NCBI GenBank assembly: GCA_941918925.1
Contig: OW799233.1
Span: 28,836,421-28,900,420, forward strand
Reading direction: 5' to 3'
Length of the DNA: 64,000 bases
From: Phyto melanocephala
Taxonomy: Eukaryota; Arthropoda; Insecta; Diptera; Rhinophoridae
How positions within the stretch are numbered: position 1 is the first letter of the stretch; each line of letters starts with the position of its first letter. Made by a program: the position numbers and the translations under genes. Below the pieces are notes generated by a model. The model was not told where the DNA came from. It saw only the letters and a program-made list of their open reading frames with translations, and did not search any database. Below, piece by piece: positions 10,491 through 22,499 of the stretch.

Positions 10491-11640
10491 AAAAAGTGAA
10501 CAAATTTTAATTTTCGAGTTAATACCCTCTTGTTTATTAAGTACGATATATTTATTGGCTTTAGTTCATGCCCAAAATTCATTAAACTGGCAATTTATTT
10601 TTTTTGTATTTGTTGCTAAATAACTAATCTTATCTCCTCTAATTTAACAAATTGCATTGGCACTTTAATTTTTTTTTAGCAATTAATTATAAGATAATTA
10701 ATTCGTATATGTGCCCAACACAACTCATAGACGCTAAACTGCATAGACGATATGGTTAATTTTGTTGCTGACTTAACAATATGAAATAGCTAATGTTGTT
10801 CATCTCAAAAATATAAAATTGTTGCAATATTTATGCTAAAGCATTGCTCTTATAAAATCCGGATGCACCTTAAAAAAAAATTATTATTTTTTCAATAGTT
10901 CCAGTGTGAAACAGAAGGTAAAGTTGTGGTTTCGTATTTAAGTATCGTAAGTTACTTAATATGGGTGGTTATTTTTTGGTGCCTTACGTAAGCCCCGATG
11001 CTCTGAGATGATCGTCATTCCGGATATTTAGTCTGTAATTCTTAAAAAACTTTTGGAGTTATTCGCGATTGCTTATTTTGTATTATTTACATCTATATCG
11101 TTATATCGTTAACCAGACCAAATCTTTAACTAAATGAAAATGTATAATGTTAAGTCAGAACAAACTAAAACACTTCGAGGGGCTAAACTAAATATACTTA
11201 TTTAGGGCTTAAAATCAGGCAATCTCTCATAAAACTCAAGTATCGTTCGTTAGATGTAGTATCACTTGAGAACTAGTGCACCGATTAGGCTTATTTTTTA
11301 CTTAGTGCCTGTGAAAACCCAAATTAAGTTTCAGAAGAAGAAATATTGACCACGCCTACTTTTTTAATTTATCCAAAATCGATAAATGATTATAACGATT
11401 TGTCTAATATCTCTTTGTAATATGTGTGTTTGGAATACTGGGCGTAACACTAGTATTCTTTTATGATATATCTAAATAACTTTTAAATGTATAATTTTTG
11501 AACTTTATTTTACAGAAAAAAAACAATACGATGTGGGCAGGGCAAGTAGTACCTGCAATCCAAAAAATGACATTTTATGACACTTTCCAAGAACCGAAAA
11601 GTTTTCAATTCTGGTAAAGTGTCCGCCATCTAACGTTTTT
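10491..11640. other. No gene; possible mini-me-like fragment near 11330
   Basis: AT-rich sequence without a convincing frame. CCACGCCTACTTTTTT at about 11347 and GAGGGCGTGGC at about 12238 resemble motifs of the mini-me bodies and may be the flanks of an old element into which the next mariner inserted. Support is weak. Confidence 0.3.
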
Positions 11641-12135
11641 TTTTCAACTAGTGCGTATTTCGTGAATGGTAACACTTAGCTCATGTCTGATTTGACAGAT
11701 AATTAATTTTATCCTTCCGCTGAACGAATATGGTTGTGCATACGCTTGAACAACGCTGGGAAATATTGCGACATTACTTTGGCCGATTTTACAAAAAAAA
11801 AATCATCTTTTCAGATGAAGCTCATTTTGATCTTGGCGGGTATGTAAACAAGCAAAATTGTCGCATTTGGGGCACAGAAAACCCACACGCATACATTGAA
11901 AAGCCGATACACCCAAAACGAGTCACTGTTTGGTGCGGATTTTGGTCCAGAGGCATAATTGGGCCAGTTTTCTTCGCAAATTAGCAAGAAGTGGCCGTAG
12001 TCAATGGCGATCGTTATTGGGCCATGTTGAACAAAGTTTTGTTCACAAAAATTGAAGAGGAGGATATTGGCAACATTTGGTTTCAACAGGACGGCGCTAC
12101 GTGCCACACAGCCGAAGTTACACTTTTTTTATAGT
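11640..12135 (+). mobile_element. Decayed mariner-family transposase fragment
   Basis: The frame from 11730 reads IIFSDEAHFDLGGYVNKQ, then a CRIWG..NPH block, HPKRVTVWCGFW and GIIGPVFFAN, with a stop. It continues past the stop as QEVAVVNGDRYWAML and NIWFQQDGATCHTAE, which includes the second catalytic Asp. The frame then breaks at about 12130, before the third catalytic residue. The helix-turn-helix N-terminus is missing or reduced. Confidence 0.85.
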
Positions 12136-12700
12136 ATTTAAAAGAAAAGAAGTTATTTGGCGGACCCTTTATTATATTGTATTTATGAATATACAAATTT
12201 TAAAATTCATTAAAATTTTTTTATAGTATTGAATAAGAGGGCGTGGCAACTCTCAGACAAAAAACATATTTAATAGCATATTTGCAGAACAACAATTGCT
12301 AAAGGCTTTAAATTCTGTAAAATTGGCGCCAATATTATTTATTTATTTATTAATTGAAATAGTTTACTTTCTTGAGCAAAAAATCGATTAGATTAGAACA
12401 TGGGACATGGTGTCCCCATACCAAAAAATACATTTGGTGTCATGTTGGGAAAACTTGTATCATTATTTGGCTTAAATTTAGTACGAGCTATTTTTGATAA
12501 CAACCCTTTATTAACTATGGAAAAAATATTGCTATTGAATAAAATTTGTCTCCTTTTTGGTAATGTTATTTTGATACTAAATGAGTTTTCATCTGATTCA
12601 CGTCCAGACATAAAGTCTTTAATTTTTTTTAATTGAAAATAGCTTCCCACAAGTATATTTAAATCAAATCTAATAAACTTTACTAGGAGAGTTTTACACT
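12136..12700. other. No recognisable gene
   Basis: Open frames overlap on both strands at 12393-12650, with no domain I recognise. This is typical of chance ORFs. A small imperfect palindrome (CATGGGACATGGTGTCCCCA) sits at about 12399. Confidence 0.4.
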
Positions 12701-12709
12701 AATATTTAA

Positions 12710-12973
12710 GAGCTCAACTCAGATGAGAAATCAGATGATGTAAAGGCAGCTCAAGCACTACAGAAGCCATACTTTGTTGTGCTTTCTCATGCAAACAACT
12801 TAAGAATTTTCATGCATGGAATACGGCAAAGGATTGAAGTCTGCACTGCTTACAAAATTCGAAAAATTTTTGAATGGCATGTTAATAATATTGATATAAA
12901 ATATTACATTTTGATATTAAAAAATTTAAAACATTTTTTATATTGTATCTTTACAGAACGTAGAGTCATATAA
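12710..12973 (+). pseudogene. Unassigned coding-like segment, 87 codons
   Basis: The frame is open from just after a TAA at 12707 to a stop at 12973. The first half reads like protein rather than AT-rich noise (for example SDDVKAAQALQKPYFVVLSH). The first in-frame ATG is only at 12779. I do not recognise the family. The later part becomes Ile/Leu/Phe-rich and probably non-coding. It could be a gene relic, an exon or a transposon ORF fragment. Confidence 0.25.
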
Positions 12974-14097
12974 AGAGGAACAAAAATAAAATAATGAAAA
13001 ACTGAATGTACAGTTTAACTACATTCGACCTTTAGATTAAAAAACATATTAAGTTTTTCATGTTTAGTGAAAATATTTATTATTTTTACATGATATTATT
13101 ATAAGTAGTGAAATGAAATAAATTTGAGAGCATCTATTTTCCCTACTTATGATCTTTTTCTTAAACTTTTTTTCATATTTTTATTTGTGAATCTAAGATA
13201 TTGTTATTTTTTTCTTTTCTTTAGACTTTCAATCACTTGATGTACATTTAGTCTTGCTTCATTTCACCATTCGATATTGTTTATTGTTCAATTTTTTAGT
13301 TTTTCCTGTTGCCTCCAGCAGGGTGTCATTGTATTTGTAGTCCAAATGTTTGCTTTTAAATAAATCCATCTAGTTTATGTATGTCTCCTTGTATTTATAA
13401 AGATGTTTAAACTTTTACTACTTTTCATGCATGTATTCGTCTATATGTCTGTCATTTCATCTGTCTCTCTGTCTTGCAACAATGTCCAGTTTTTTTTTTA
13501 ATTTTTTTCTTAAATGTACTTTTATTTAAGTTTGCTATTGTATATGATTTTCTTTTCTTGTGCTTTTTTGGCTCATTGCAAGTTTTGCTCCATTTACGTT
13601 TAATGTCATCTCGAAAAGCGATAGCTTAAATATAACAACCATTTTGTGGTCAAATTACGAGACGCATACTTGTTTCTTTTTCTTTTATTCTTTCGTATAC
13701 TTTTTATGTTTTCTTTGTTCAAAAAGAAATTTACGATTTTCTTTCTTCTTTAACGTTCAATTTATTGTAAGAGTAGATAAAGTTTGATAAAAACTGTTAA
13801 AGGTAAGAAATCTTTTGTTGTGTTATTTATTGGAATTTCTTTCTGAACGCAAAAGAGGCTGGATAAATGAAATTTAACACTTTTAATAATCGCCATCTAA
13901 AATTAGGTCAAAGTTTATTGTTTCTTTTACTGTTGTGGGATTTTTGATATTTATAAAGAGTTTTGCTGGTTTTTAATTTTACAATTTATTTTTAAACTCC
14001 AGAGGTATAAGAATCCTTTTGTACATAAATATAAACTTTATAAAGCAAAGGAAACGATGATTCAAAAAGAGGAAATTTTTAATGTTTACTTCAATTC
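12974..14097. other. No recognisable feature
   Basis: T-rich noncoding sequence. The 75-codon ORF at 13560-13787 is Phe/Leu-rich and looks like a chance frame. Confidence 0.45.
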
Positions 14098-14345
14098 ACA
14101 AGGTATATGCATCGCGACAACAAACAAAAAAAAAAAAAAACATATGCATTTTGTTTTGTCGTTTTTTTTTGTTTTGATTATCTTTTAAAAACTTCGTGGT
14201 AACAGTTTTATATTTTCGGTTAAGTATTCTTTAAAACGTTTTAAACCATCTTTAACTGCCAGTTATTTACTGTCGGCAAAAAATAAAAAAATTGAATTTG
14301 ACAGACAAACTATTATTTCAAAAAGCTTGGCACTACTTGTGAATG
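14098..14345. repeat. Unclassified dispersed AT-rich repeat, copy 3
   Basis: GGTATATGCATCGCGACAAC, a long T tract, AAAACGTTTTAAACCATC and AACTGCCAGTTATTTACTGT correspond in order to the starts of the blocks at position 1 and at 45136. Confidence 0.5.
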
Positions 14346-14439
14346 GTACTTAGAAAACAATCGGTTAATATAAGTACTTTCTTAATCTATTTGAATATAA
14401 GAAGCAAAACCCTCATAGTTACCAACTCTAAAAATCAAT

Positions 14440-15300
14440 GTAAAAACTTGGTACACAAATTTGGAAAGTTATGCTGTGAACACTCACAAACTTCGGAAAA
14501 TTTTCAGTCGAGAAAATGCAACTAATGTGTCTACCATAAGAAGAGTGGTTATAGGTTTTAAAGAAACTGGGTTGGTTATAGATGGCAATGCTCCTGTGCG
14601 TCAATGTACCGGTCGGTCTGTTGAAAACGGTACTCTTGCAAACCAGAGTGTAACCGAAAACCCGAAAACATCAATTCGACATCGTTATCAAAAGCTTAAA
14701 ATTTCACAAAACGCTGCGCAGAAAACCATAGAAAGCGTTGGAAATTAGGTTAATAAGAATTGAAGCAAAGTAAAGCCAATGTTAATTTTTCGAAAAAAGT
14801 CATCTTCTACGATGAAGCATATTTCCATCTGAATGGCCTCGTAAATACATAGAATTGCCAAATTGAAGGCTCTAAAAATCATTATGCAATCCATGAGAAA
14901 CAAATTTAACCACAACGTAATTGCGACAGACATTTTTGAAGAGGAGACCGATATTGCAGTGACTGTGAATCGAACATGATAACAAAGTTCTTGTGGCCTC
15001 AACTGGCCGAGATGGATCTGAATGATGTGTTAATTTAGAAATACGGTGCTACATAGCGTATGAAACAAACCATTTATTAAAGCAACAATTTCCAGAAAAA
15101 ATTATTTAAAGAAATTATGATATCAACTGGCCACAAAGATGATGCGATTTAAGGCCATTTGATTTTTTTTTTTGAAACTTCTGTTTATGCGAAGAAAAAA
15201 GAATCAACTCAGGTACAGTTACATCTCTGTATAAACGTCATGGAAAATTTCATAAGTCACTGAATAGATAATTGTATTTGGTTTTAAAATTAAGAGAGAT
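14440..15300 (+). mobile_element. Decayed near full-length mariner-family transposon
   Basis: The N-terminal helix-turn-helix region is still open at 14461-14748 (RKIFSRENATNVSTIRRVV, GRSVENG, NPKTSIRHRYQKLKIS). After a stop, shifted frames continue with FFYDEAYFHLNGLVN-like sequence (about 14800) and end with a DINWPQR.CDLRPFDFFF block (about 15120-15170) that contains the third catalytic position. Several stops and frameshifts show it is dead. Confidence 0.8.
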
Positions 15301-15425
15301 TTTTAGAGTTTACGACTCCTAATTTTATATCTAGCATTAAGATACGGCGGCTGGCTAGAATGTCGTTCTTCCAGTTTTTAAAAAACTTGGTCCTCATAAT
15401 GAGGTCTTCCAAGTAACATTAACAG

Positions 15426-15535
15426 CCATACCTAAATAACAATTTTGAGCATCAAGCATTGCAATTTCACATATGTTTTATTTTTGTTACAATAGTAAAA
15501 CACAGGCAAAATTCTAAATTCTTACACTTAATCAT
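15426..15535. mobile_element. CCATACCTAAACAAG palindromic MITE, eroded copy
   Basis: The left arm and centre match 5112-5237 (CCATACCTAAATAACAATTT, GAGCATCAAGCATTGC, TTTTTGTTACAATAGTAAAA). The right arm has diverged and no longer pairs. Confidence 0.65.
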
Positions 15536-15670
15536 TTTTTTCAGTTATTGCTGTTTGACATAACTCCGAAGAAAATAATCTAAGGGTGTTAAATTACACG
15601 ATCGTGGTTGCCAATCGACTTAAACACTTCAAGTAAATAATAACATACTAGTAATTTTTTTTCTTAAGTA

Positions 15671-15865
15671 AGCAGGAGTGCCCCAGTGGACTAGTCAGTA
15701 GTGTGCTAGTCTTGAGTTTGCAAGTTCGATTCGCGCCAGAGACTCTGGAATGGACTGCTTCTCTTTTCTTTTATATTATATTCTTTCTATTCTATTCAGG
15801 TATCACAAAGGGTTCAATACGATGGACCCAACAACAAAAACCTTTTCTAACTAACCTAAGTAGAT
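15671..15865 (+). mobile_element. tRNA-derived SINE
   Basis: It has an A-box-like TGGACTAGTCAG and, about 35 bp later, a B-box AGTTCGATTCGC, the internal RNA polymerase III promoter arrangement of a tRNA. An unrelated tail of about 120 bp follows. A normal tRNA acceptor stem does not form, so I call it a SINE, not a tRNA gene. Confidence 0.6.
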
Positions 15866-16243
15866 CATTGCAAGCGTTTGAGAAATTCATTAGAAGAGTT
15901 TATGGCTACTATTTTCTAATATTAAATGCATGGATATCGAAATCATTGTTACAGAAATTTTCTTATAGTTAGTGGGATACTGCTTCAGTTGTACTATAGC
16001 ATTACGTGTAGCTTTAAAAAGTTTGTATATGTAACGCTATTTTTAAATGATCTCATATTAGTTTAATCTGTATCCCAGATAAATATTACAATTTTTTATA
16101 ATTTGTTTACAGTGCCAGAATTCCTTATGATCATTTGCAAATCGAGGCATAAATTTTAATAAACGTACAAATTATTTTATTAATCGAGAAAATCACGTAC
16201 ATACTAATATTGATCTTTAGTATGTACATATAGAATATTTCTT

Positions 16244-17144
16244 TTATACCCGCCACCATAAAGTATATATATTCTGAATCGGGGTTTCATTTTATGACGA
16301 TCTAGCTATGTCTTTCTGTCTGTCCGTATGTCTGTCTGTTGAAAGCACGATAGAGGTCGGACCGAAAAAGCTAGGGGGCTCAAATATTGCCAGATTATTT
16401 CTTGTACACAAAGTTTGTTTGGTATTGAAAATGGGCTAAATCGGAATATTAGGAAGAGAGTTATAGCTCGTAATGCAAGAGTAGATAAAAAAATGTCCTC
16501 CCAACAACGAATAAAATGTTATTGCGTCCAAACGCATTGACGTAGAGTCATGAAGTTACGAATGTATATTTCCTGAGTAAAAAAAATATTTTTCGTCCAA
16601 AATTGCCAAAATCCATGAATTAAGATCAAAGCGTATGAAAACTTATAACGCGTAGTGTATTATGCGGTATATTCAAAATTTAAATATTATAAAACTGGCA
16701 TAATTACATGTATGATTCTAAAATTTTGCGACCAATGCTTTTTGCCGAAGGCTTTGAACTAATGGAAAATAAATGTTATATGCCCACTTTCACGCCCACC
16801 TCCCATATAACGTTTTACCTCAAATTCATATAATTTCTCTATGAATAAAGATTTTAGAATAAGAAAGGACTATATTGAAATATATATGTTGTATTTATTA
16901 ACAGAATCTTTATTGACACGCCTACTTTAACGTCCACTTTCATCGAAATACTAAATTTACAAAAATATTTAACTTACATATCGAAGTTATACGAAGAAAG
17001 TGATACATATTTTAGTATAAAGAGATTATTCCATAGCGATTACTGTTAATAAAAAAATAATAAATTCTGAGCTATAAAAGTACATCAAATGGGTGGTGGG
17101 TATAAAAGATTTGGCATAGCCAAATATACTGCTCTTACTTGTTT
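16244..17144 (+). mobile_element. mini-me/DINE-1-like element, 0.9 kb
   Basis: It has TATACCCGCCACC at the left, the AAAGTATATATATTCTGAAT core, a (GTCY)n tract, and TATAACGTTTTACC in the body. The right end has GGTGGTGGGTATAAAAGATT, hairpin TTTGGCATAGCCAAA and CTCTTACTTGTTT. The hairpin differs from the family's TTCGGC/GCCGAA in both arms but still pairs. Confidence 0.85.
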
Positions 17145-18890
17145 AAAATTAAACTTCTTCTTAACAATTTGCAAAAATTTTATTGCAATATTATTAAAAA
17201 AAAAAAAAACATAAAAAATAACAAAATTTTGACACATGATAAAGAACAATAACAACCACTTATACAAAAAGCAAGAAATTGTATTTATAAATAATAACTG
17301 TATAACCGTCAAATTCAATACAAATTCCATCAGTTCATATGCTGATTAGATCTAATAATATAATTGCGATCATAGAGAGATAACTATTTTTAAACCCATT
17401 TTTGCTTCTATTATTTTATTATGACGTTAATAAATAATTAATTTATTTTTTAACTCAAATCTGTAATACTCAAACATTTAATTATTTATTTTAAAGTGAC
17501 GTCTCTTATCGTTGATAGAATTTTAAAACATGTCGTTACTTACGAGTACTCATAAGGAAATTATCTGCTATGTTACTGCTAAAAATGTAACGAAATGAAT
17601 TTTTGTTGATAAGATAAGTTAAGGTCGTATAATTTTTTTTTGCACTCAAAGAAATAATATATTTGTTCTAATCACAGTTTCATTAAATTTAATTTTTTGT
17701 AGGCATACCATTTTATACAATACTTGGAAGTAATCATAACAAGTTTAGTTTTATTGATTATTTAAAAAAAACTTTTTCAAACTCAGATTACACTAGTCTG
17801 GAGCAAAAATCGCCTTTGAGAAAATATATGTAGATTTTGACGTGCTAAAATCAAATCCTTTTTCAGTTTCTTTTATCGGGCTCAACAAAATTTTTTTTTT
17901 ATGGACCTGCCTAATAGTTCGCCTAAAGCAAGGCGGTAATGCTGACAAAATCTACTTCTGTAATGATTTTTTAATGACGTCTTAAAAATAAACAAAAAAG
18001 TACTCATTGTGCATTAAATAAAATTTTAATCGATACATATTTCTGGATAACTCTAAACACTTGAAATTATAATAAACAAATTATTTGCTGAAATCTTTAC
18101 TTAAATCGGACTTATTATTGTTATCAAGTTATGATGAAATGTATCAGCTAACCACTTTGTTTTGGGCGAAATACTAGGCATGCCCATAAAAAAAATCTAA
18201 AGCCCGCTAGCAAAAACTAAAAATGGATTTAAATGTAACACATCAAAATCTTTATAGTCCACATATTTTTGTTTAAAGGCGGGCAAATTTTTTTTTCATT
18301 TGCATACCAGTGTTAATATTATCTTAATCTAAATGATTACATAATAAAAATAGCTTATGATTTTAATAAAATTAAACATGAAAATGTATAGGGTTAAAAC
18401 ATAAAAAATAAACCAACCACTTAGACCTCTCCCCTTCCCGTGAGAAAGTAAGGTGGTGAAAAAATTTGGCATATTATCATGACTAACTCGCGAGATACAA
18501 CAACTTGAAAATCTGAAAATTCAACAAAAGTGAACCATTATGGACTTAGAAATATATTTTTATTTTCGAAACCTTTTATGTAATATTCTTTGTTGTATAG
18601 TGAAATAAAAGAAGAGAAACTGAGCTTTTAAGGGTCTCAATTATAAATTTCATATTCAAAGATCAAAGGTCAATTTTTGATCACATATCTTAAGCAATTA
18701 TTTTATCAAAAAATCCGTACTTCATTTGCGGAAAAACAATGTTTTGTTTAATTTTTGGATACTGCATAATTTATGAGATTTTAAAAAAAACATCGAAGAA
18801 ACATAAAAATTTCCAATAAATAATTTAATATATTAATTTTAGGCATGTTACATATGTGTATGTATGTATGTTTTTTTTTAAATCTTACAT
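17145..18890. other. No recognisable gene
   Basis: AT-rich noncoding sequence. A somewhat less AT-rich patch near 18416-18500 (CCACTTAGACCTCTCCCC) has no recognisable frame. Confidence 0.45.
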
Positions 18891-18899
18891 AAATTATAA

Positions 18900-19335
18900 A
18901 TTATGTCGGATTATTACCGACTAAAACCACCTCCTTCTTCATCACCACTCCCTGCGGAACTGACTGCTAAGGTATTACGTGGCAGGGTGGGAACACTCAG
19001 TTGGTTTCGAGGTTCACATTTCCAGAGTCCTTTCTTCTTTGTTCCTCCTCACGTAGCTTAAGTAGCACTACCTTAATATAGGTACATATTTTCTGCCCGT
19101 TATCATGGGTTTCCATCTTTACATTTATAATGTTATGCGGATATAGTTCTCTATCCACCACTCGCTCCAGTCGAGCTTTGTCAAGTACAAATCTAGGGCA
19201 GTTAAACATTACGTGTTCCACATCCTCTATTATACCTGGACACGATGTGATGATGGACATGCTGGAGAGTCATCATGCCGATATGTGCACAGGTAGCTTC
19301 TATATCCTCCGTGGCCCGTCATGTATGTATGTATG
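18900..19335 (-). mobile_element. Non-LTR retrotransposon ORF2 C-terminal fragment
   Basis: Read on the minus strand, 19335-19260 encodes TGHGGYRSYLCTYRHDDSP, then CP. After one frameshift, 19260-18997 continues as SCPGIIEDVEHVMFNCPRF, followed by a charged helical tail. The TGHG..YL..F..D.SP.C..C...EH..F.CP.F pattern is the hallmark of the region after the reverse transcriptase in R1/LOA/Jockey-type elements. The reverse transcriptase itself is not present: upstream of 19335 the sequence becomes a TATG microsatellite. It is a dead fragment. Confidence 0.7.
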
Positions 19336-19355
19336 TATGTATGTATGTATGTATT
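19320..19355. repeat. (ATGT)n microsatellite
   Basis: About nine tandem ATGT units abutting the retrotransposon fragment. Confidence 0.9.
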
Positions 19356-19399
19356 TTTCTAAGTGCGTATGCATGCATGTATATATGTATGTGTTAATA

Positions 19400-21900
19400 A
19401 GTTAATAAGCAGATAATACTGGACTACGTGGTCCATTCTAGCTGAAATTGACTACTTACAATTTGGTCCTATGTAATGCAGTTATGAACCATATCATTTT
19501 CATGTTTGTAGGTAAACGGCAATTGTTCGTGTTTTAACAATTACGTATAGTGTTGCCAAGAGGTGTATAATAGTCGAGTAGTCGTTGTACTTTTACATAT
19601 ATTTTTTTAAGAAATTTAAAAAATTACCGTTTTTCGAGAAAAGTTACCGTAAAGAAAAATTCATTAAAATTTGATTTTTAATATTTGACAAATTAAACCA
19701 AAATTATAGACTTCAGTAAGCTTACTTTATTGTCTTTAATTTGATACTTCAACTAAAATCATACATTGAAAAACTATAAAGATATTAAAAATTTTCTAAG
19801 CCCATTGTGGCATATTTTAAATGAATTTCCCAATTATCAATTCTCTATATTTTGCGTGTTAGCCGAGGTAATTGGCCTAGATTTTATATGCTTACTTACT
19901 TTACCACACGCATTTTTCCAAGTTTCATCCGACTAGGCGAGGTGAGTGTTTAAAACATTATATTTTTCAGTTGGCTACAAATGGAATCACTCCATAGCTA
20001 TTGAATACATATAAAAAATCCTTTGTTATACCGGGGTTCATTTGGTAAACTTTATTTTTTTCTGTGCATATTTGTAGCAGCTCCTGCACTTACAGCTAAG
20101 AAGAAGTAATTAACACTTATAATACAAACAAATTTGTTATAGTAATTTTAATCTTACTTATGGCGAGCATAATTGAATAAAAATATATATTATTGAAGAT
20201 AAACAACTTCTATTATTATCATTTTTCAAGAAAGTTGTATCCATGACATAAAAATAAATATAGGGTGATTCATTATGAGATAGGAAAAATGTGAGTGATG
20301 TCAGATACTTCCATTGTATTTTATTGTATTTTTTATTGTATTAACACAGCTTCGACAATATTGCAAGTTAAGGGATAGAAAACTTCATATTAGTGTGTTG
20401 AAATGTTTCGAAGGTTTGCGTGTTTAAGTGACAGATTCGATATTTAAAAAAAAAGTAGACGACCCATTGTACGAAATTTAATGATGAGAAGTGCTTATCG
20501 TTGGATAAATTTGTTTATTTCTTTTGTATAGTCTGGAATTATTCGTTATAAAAACTGTTCTATGTGTAAACTGAGCCAGTAGTTCTTCAGAAGTAGATAG
20601 TTTTCTGCCAGATTCTTTAAACGATTTAAACAATTTTTGGTGATGCCACCAGGTATCGTAGGATACAGATTCGGAATGCAAAATCAGTATTCGTCAAATG
20701 AAAATTAATTAATTAGTTAATTGTTTTGCGCTCGTTGTTATAGGGAGTGATGGTTCTACTACCACTTAGCTACACTTAATAGTGCATTTTTGTAGATGTA
20801 GATGTAGATGTAGTCGAGAGCATATTCAATTTGCTTTTAGAGTGCGTCAGTTTTTTCTTTTCTTATAATGAACTTAAATGAGCTTATAACATGATACTAA
20901 TGTAAACCAATGAAAATATATACCCTTGAGAGATAGTACTATGACAAGTGTTAGGAGATTTGTTCAAGTGCTAGACATTACATTCTTAGTATGAATATTG
21001 TTAATAAATGTCTGCTTAAGGTAATAATTTTTACTGTCACTCATTCGTTACTAAATATGGCAGTCGTAAATGTTTATAAATGCTTGTAATCTTTTAGGTA
21101 ATATGTGATTTGTACCTCTATAAACCGTATTTTATTTGTTTGTAAATATTTACGATAATAAAGCAGAGTGTGCTGTTAAGAGAGTAAAAGTAAGATGTAA
21201 AATTTTAAGAGAGAAGATTTTGTGAACTTGACTTTACCTTACTGCTAGATATTATCAGATTTTATGATTAAATTTTAATTTTGTTATCATTGTTTTATTG
21301 ACAATTTTTAACAGTACGAAAAAGTCAAGTACTTCTGGCAGCTGTTTTCTTATCATTTCAAAGATTTCTTAGCAATCAATTTACACTCGCTAAGCAATCA
21401 GAACAAGTTTAAACCGTCTAATGTGCGGTACAACAACATTTACTCTCGCTTATAAAAAATTGTTTTAATAAATATTAAAGGAAATATTTTTAAACATTGT
21501 GCAAACAGTATAAGTAAAAAAATAATAATTGAGGTGATTTTATGCTTAAAAAATAGTTTAATTTTTTTTCCTGATAAATTTGAAAATATCCACATAATCT
21601 TTTAAAAACGTGCGGAATTTGTATTAATTTTTCAATACATAATTTTGAAACATGTGTATATCACTTCGTAGATTGAAACGAATAAAAAAATATCCCATAA
21701 AGAAAAAATTAGTTTAAGCATTTTAAGTGCACACCTAACCATACCAATATTTTCCTTTGGATTTAAATAATAATTTAAAAATAAATAAAATATATATTGA
21801 AAATGATATTAAATTGCCATTAGTGTGTACAACAAATATTACAAATACAGAATGGTGACGTTTTCGAATATTAATATTTGGCTTATATGGGAGGTGCAAG
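19400..21900. other. No recognisable gene; short hexamer repeat
   Basis: AT-rich noncoding DNA. TGTAGA is repeated about four times at 20791-20813. TAGGGTGATTCATTATGAGA at about 20262 resembles a mariner-type terminus, but no transposase sequence follows that I can read. The 67-codon minus frame at 20478-20681 has no recognisable domain. Confidence 0.4.
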
Positions 21901-21966
21901 AGTCCCTAAAAATATTTAAGGAAAATAAAGCACATAGTCTTCCCATTTAAAGAAGAAAGCAAATAG

Positions 21967-22137
21967 GTCTGCAAAGCTTTACGTGGTGAAATTAACGGTT
22001 CCACCATATATACATTAGAGGGTACAACCAATACAAGGCCCTATCACCATGCTGTAGCCGAAGTTGTGCTGAAACAAAAAAATGTTTCCTCAGGTCATTT
22101 CGGAATAAAAACGTTCCGCGTCGAGGCCGATATCTGA
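21967..22137 (+). pseudogene. Unassigned coding-like segment, 56 codons
   Basis: The frame lies between stops at 21964 and 22135. It has protein-like composition quite unlike its surroundings, with stretches such as ALRGEINGSTIYTLEGTTN, YHHAVAEVVLKQKN and GHFGIKTFRVEADI. The same frame continues upstream of the TAG for about ten codons (HIVFPFKEESK). There is no ATG start. I do not recognise the family. It may be an exon, a retrocopy or an inactivated gene piece with the TAG as the lesion. Confidence 0.35.
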
Positions 22138-22499
22138 AAGCCCTTTAAGATTATTTTTTTATTTTTTTAAAACTTTTTATTTTATAATTATTTAACTATT
22201 TACATTTCTTAATGTAATTATATGATTAAAATCAAAATCATAATCTTAAGAATATCTTTGTTTGTGTGGAACCTTTTTTTAACGATATCACATATACACT
22301 ACATGGTATGGATAGGGCCATTTTAATATTTTCAAAAATTGTAAAAAAGTTATATCCCTAATATACGTATAAATCAACATATATAATTTTTTATTTATTA
22401 GATACTTAATAAATTTTTTTTTAATATTTTATTGTTCTGTATAAAATTAAAAACATCTATAGATTGTAAATCAAAGATGTAGAATTAAAAAGTCGTAAG

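Noticed and set aside
11811..12107. 98-aa minus-strand ORF
   Set aside because: It is antisense to the mariner transposase, which has the recognisable motifs on the plus strand.
15671..15745. Possible tRNA gene
   Set aside because: A/B boxes are present but the acceptor stem and anticodon arm do not fold properly. It fits a SINE head better.
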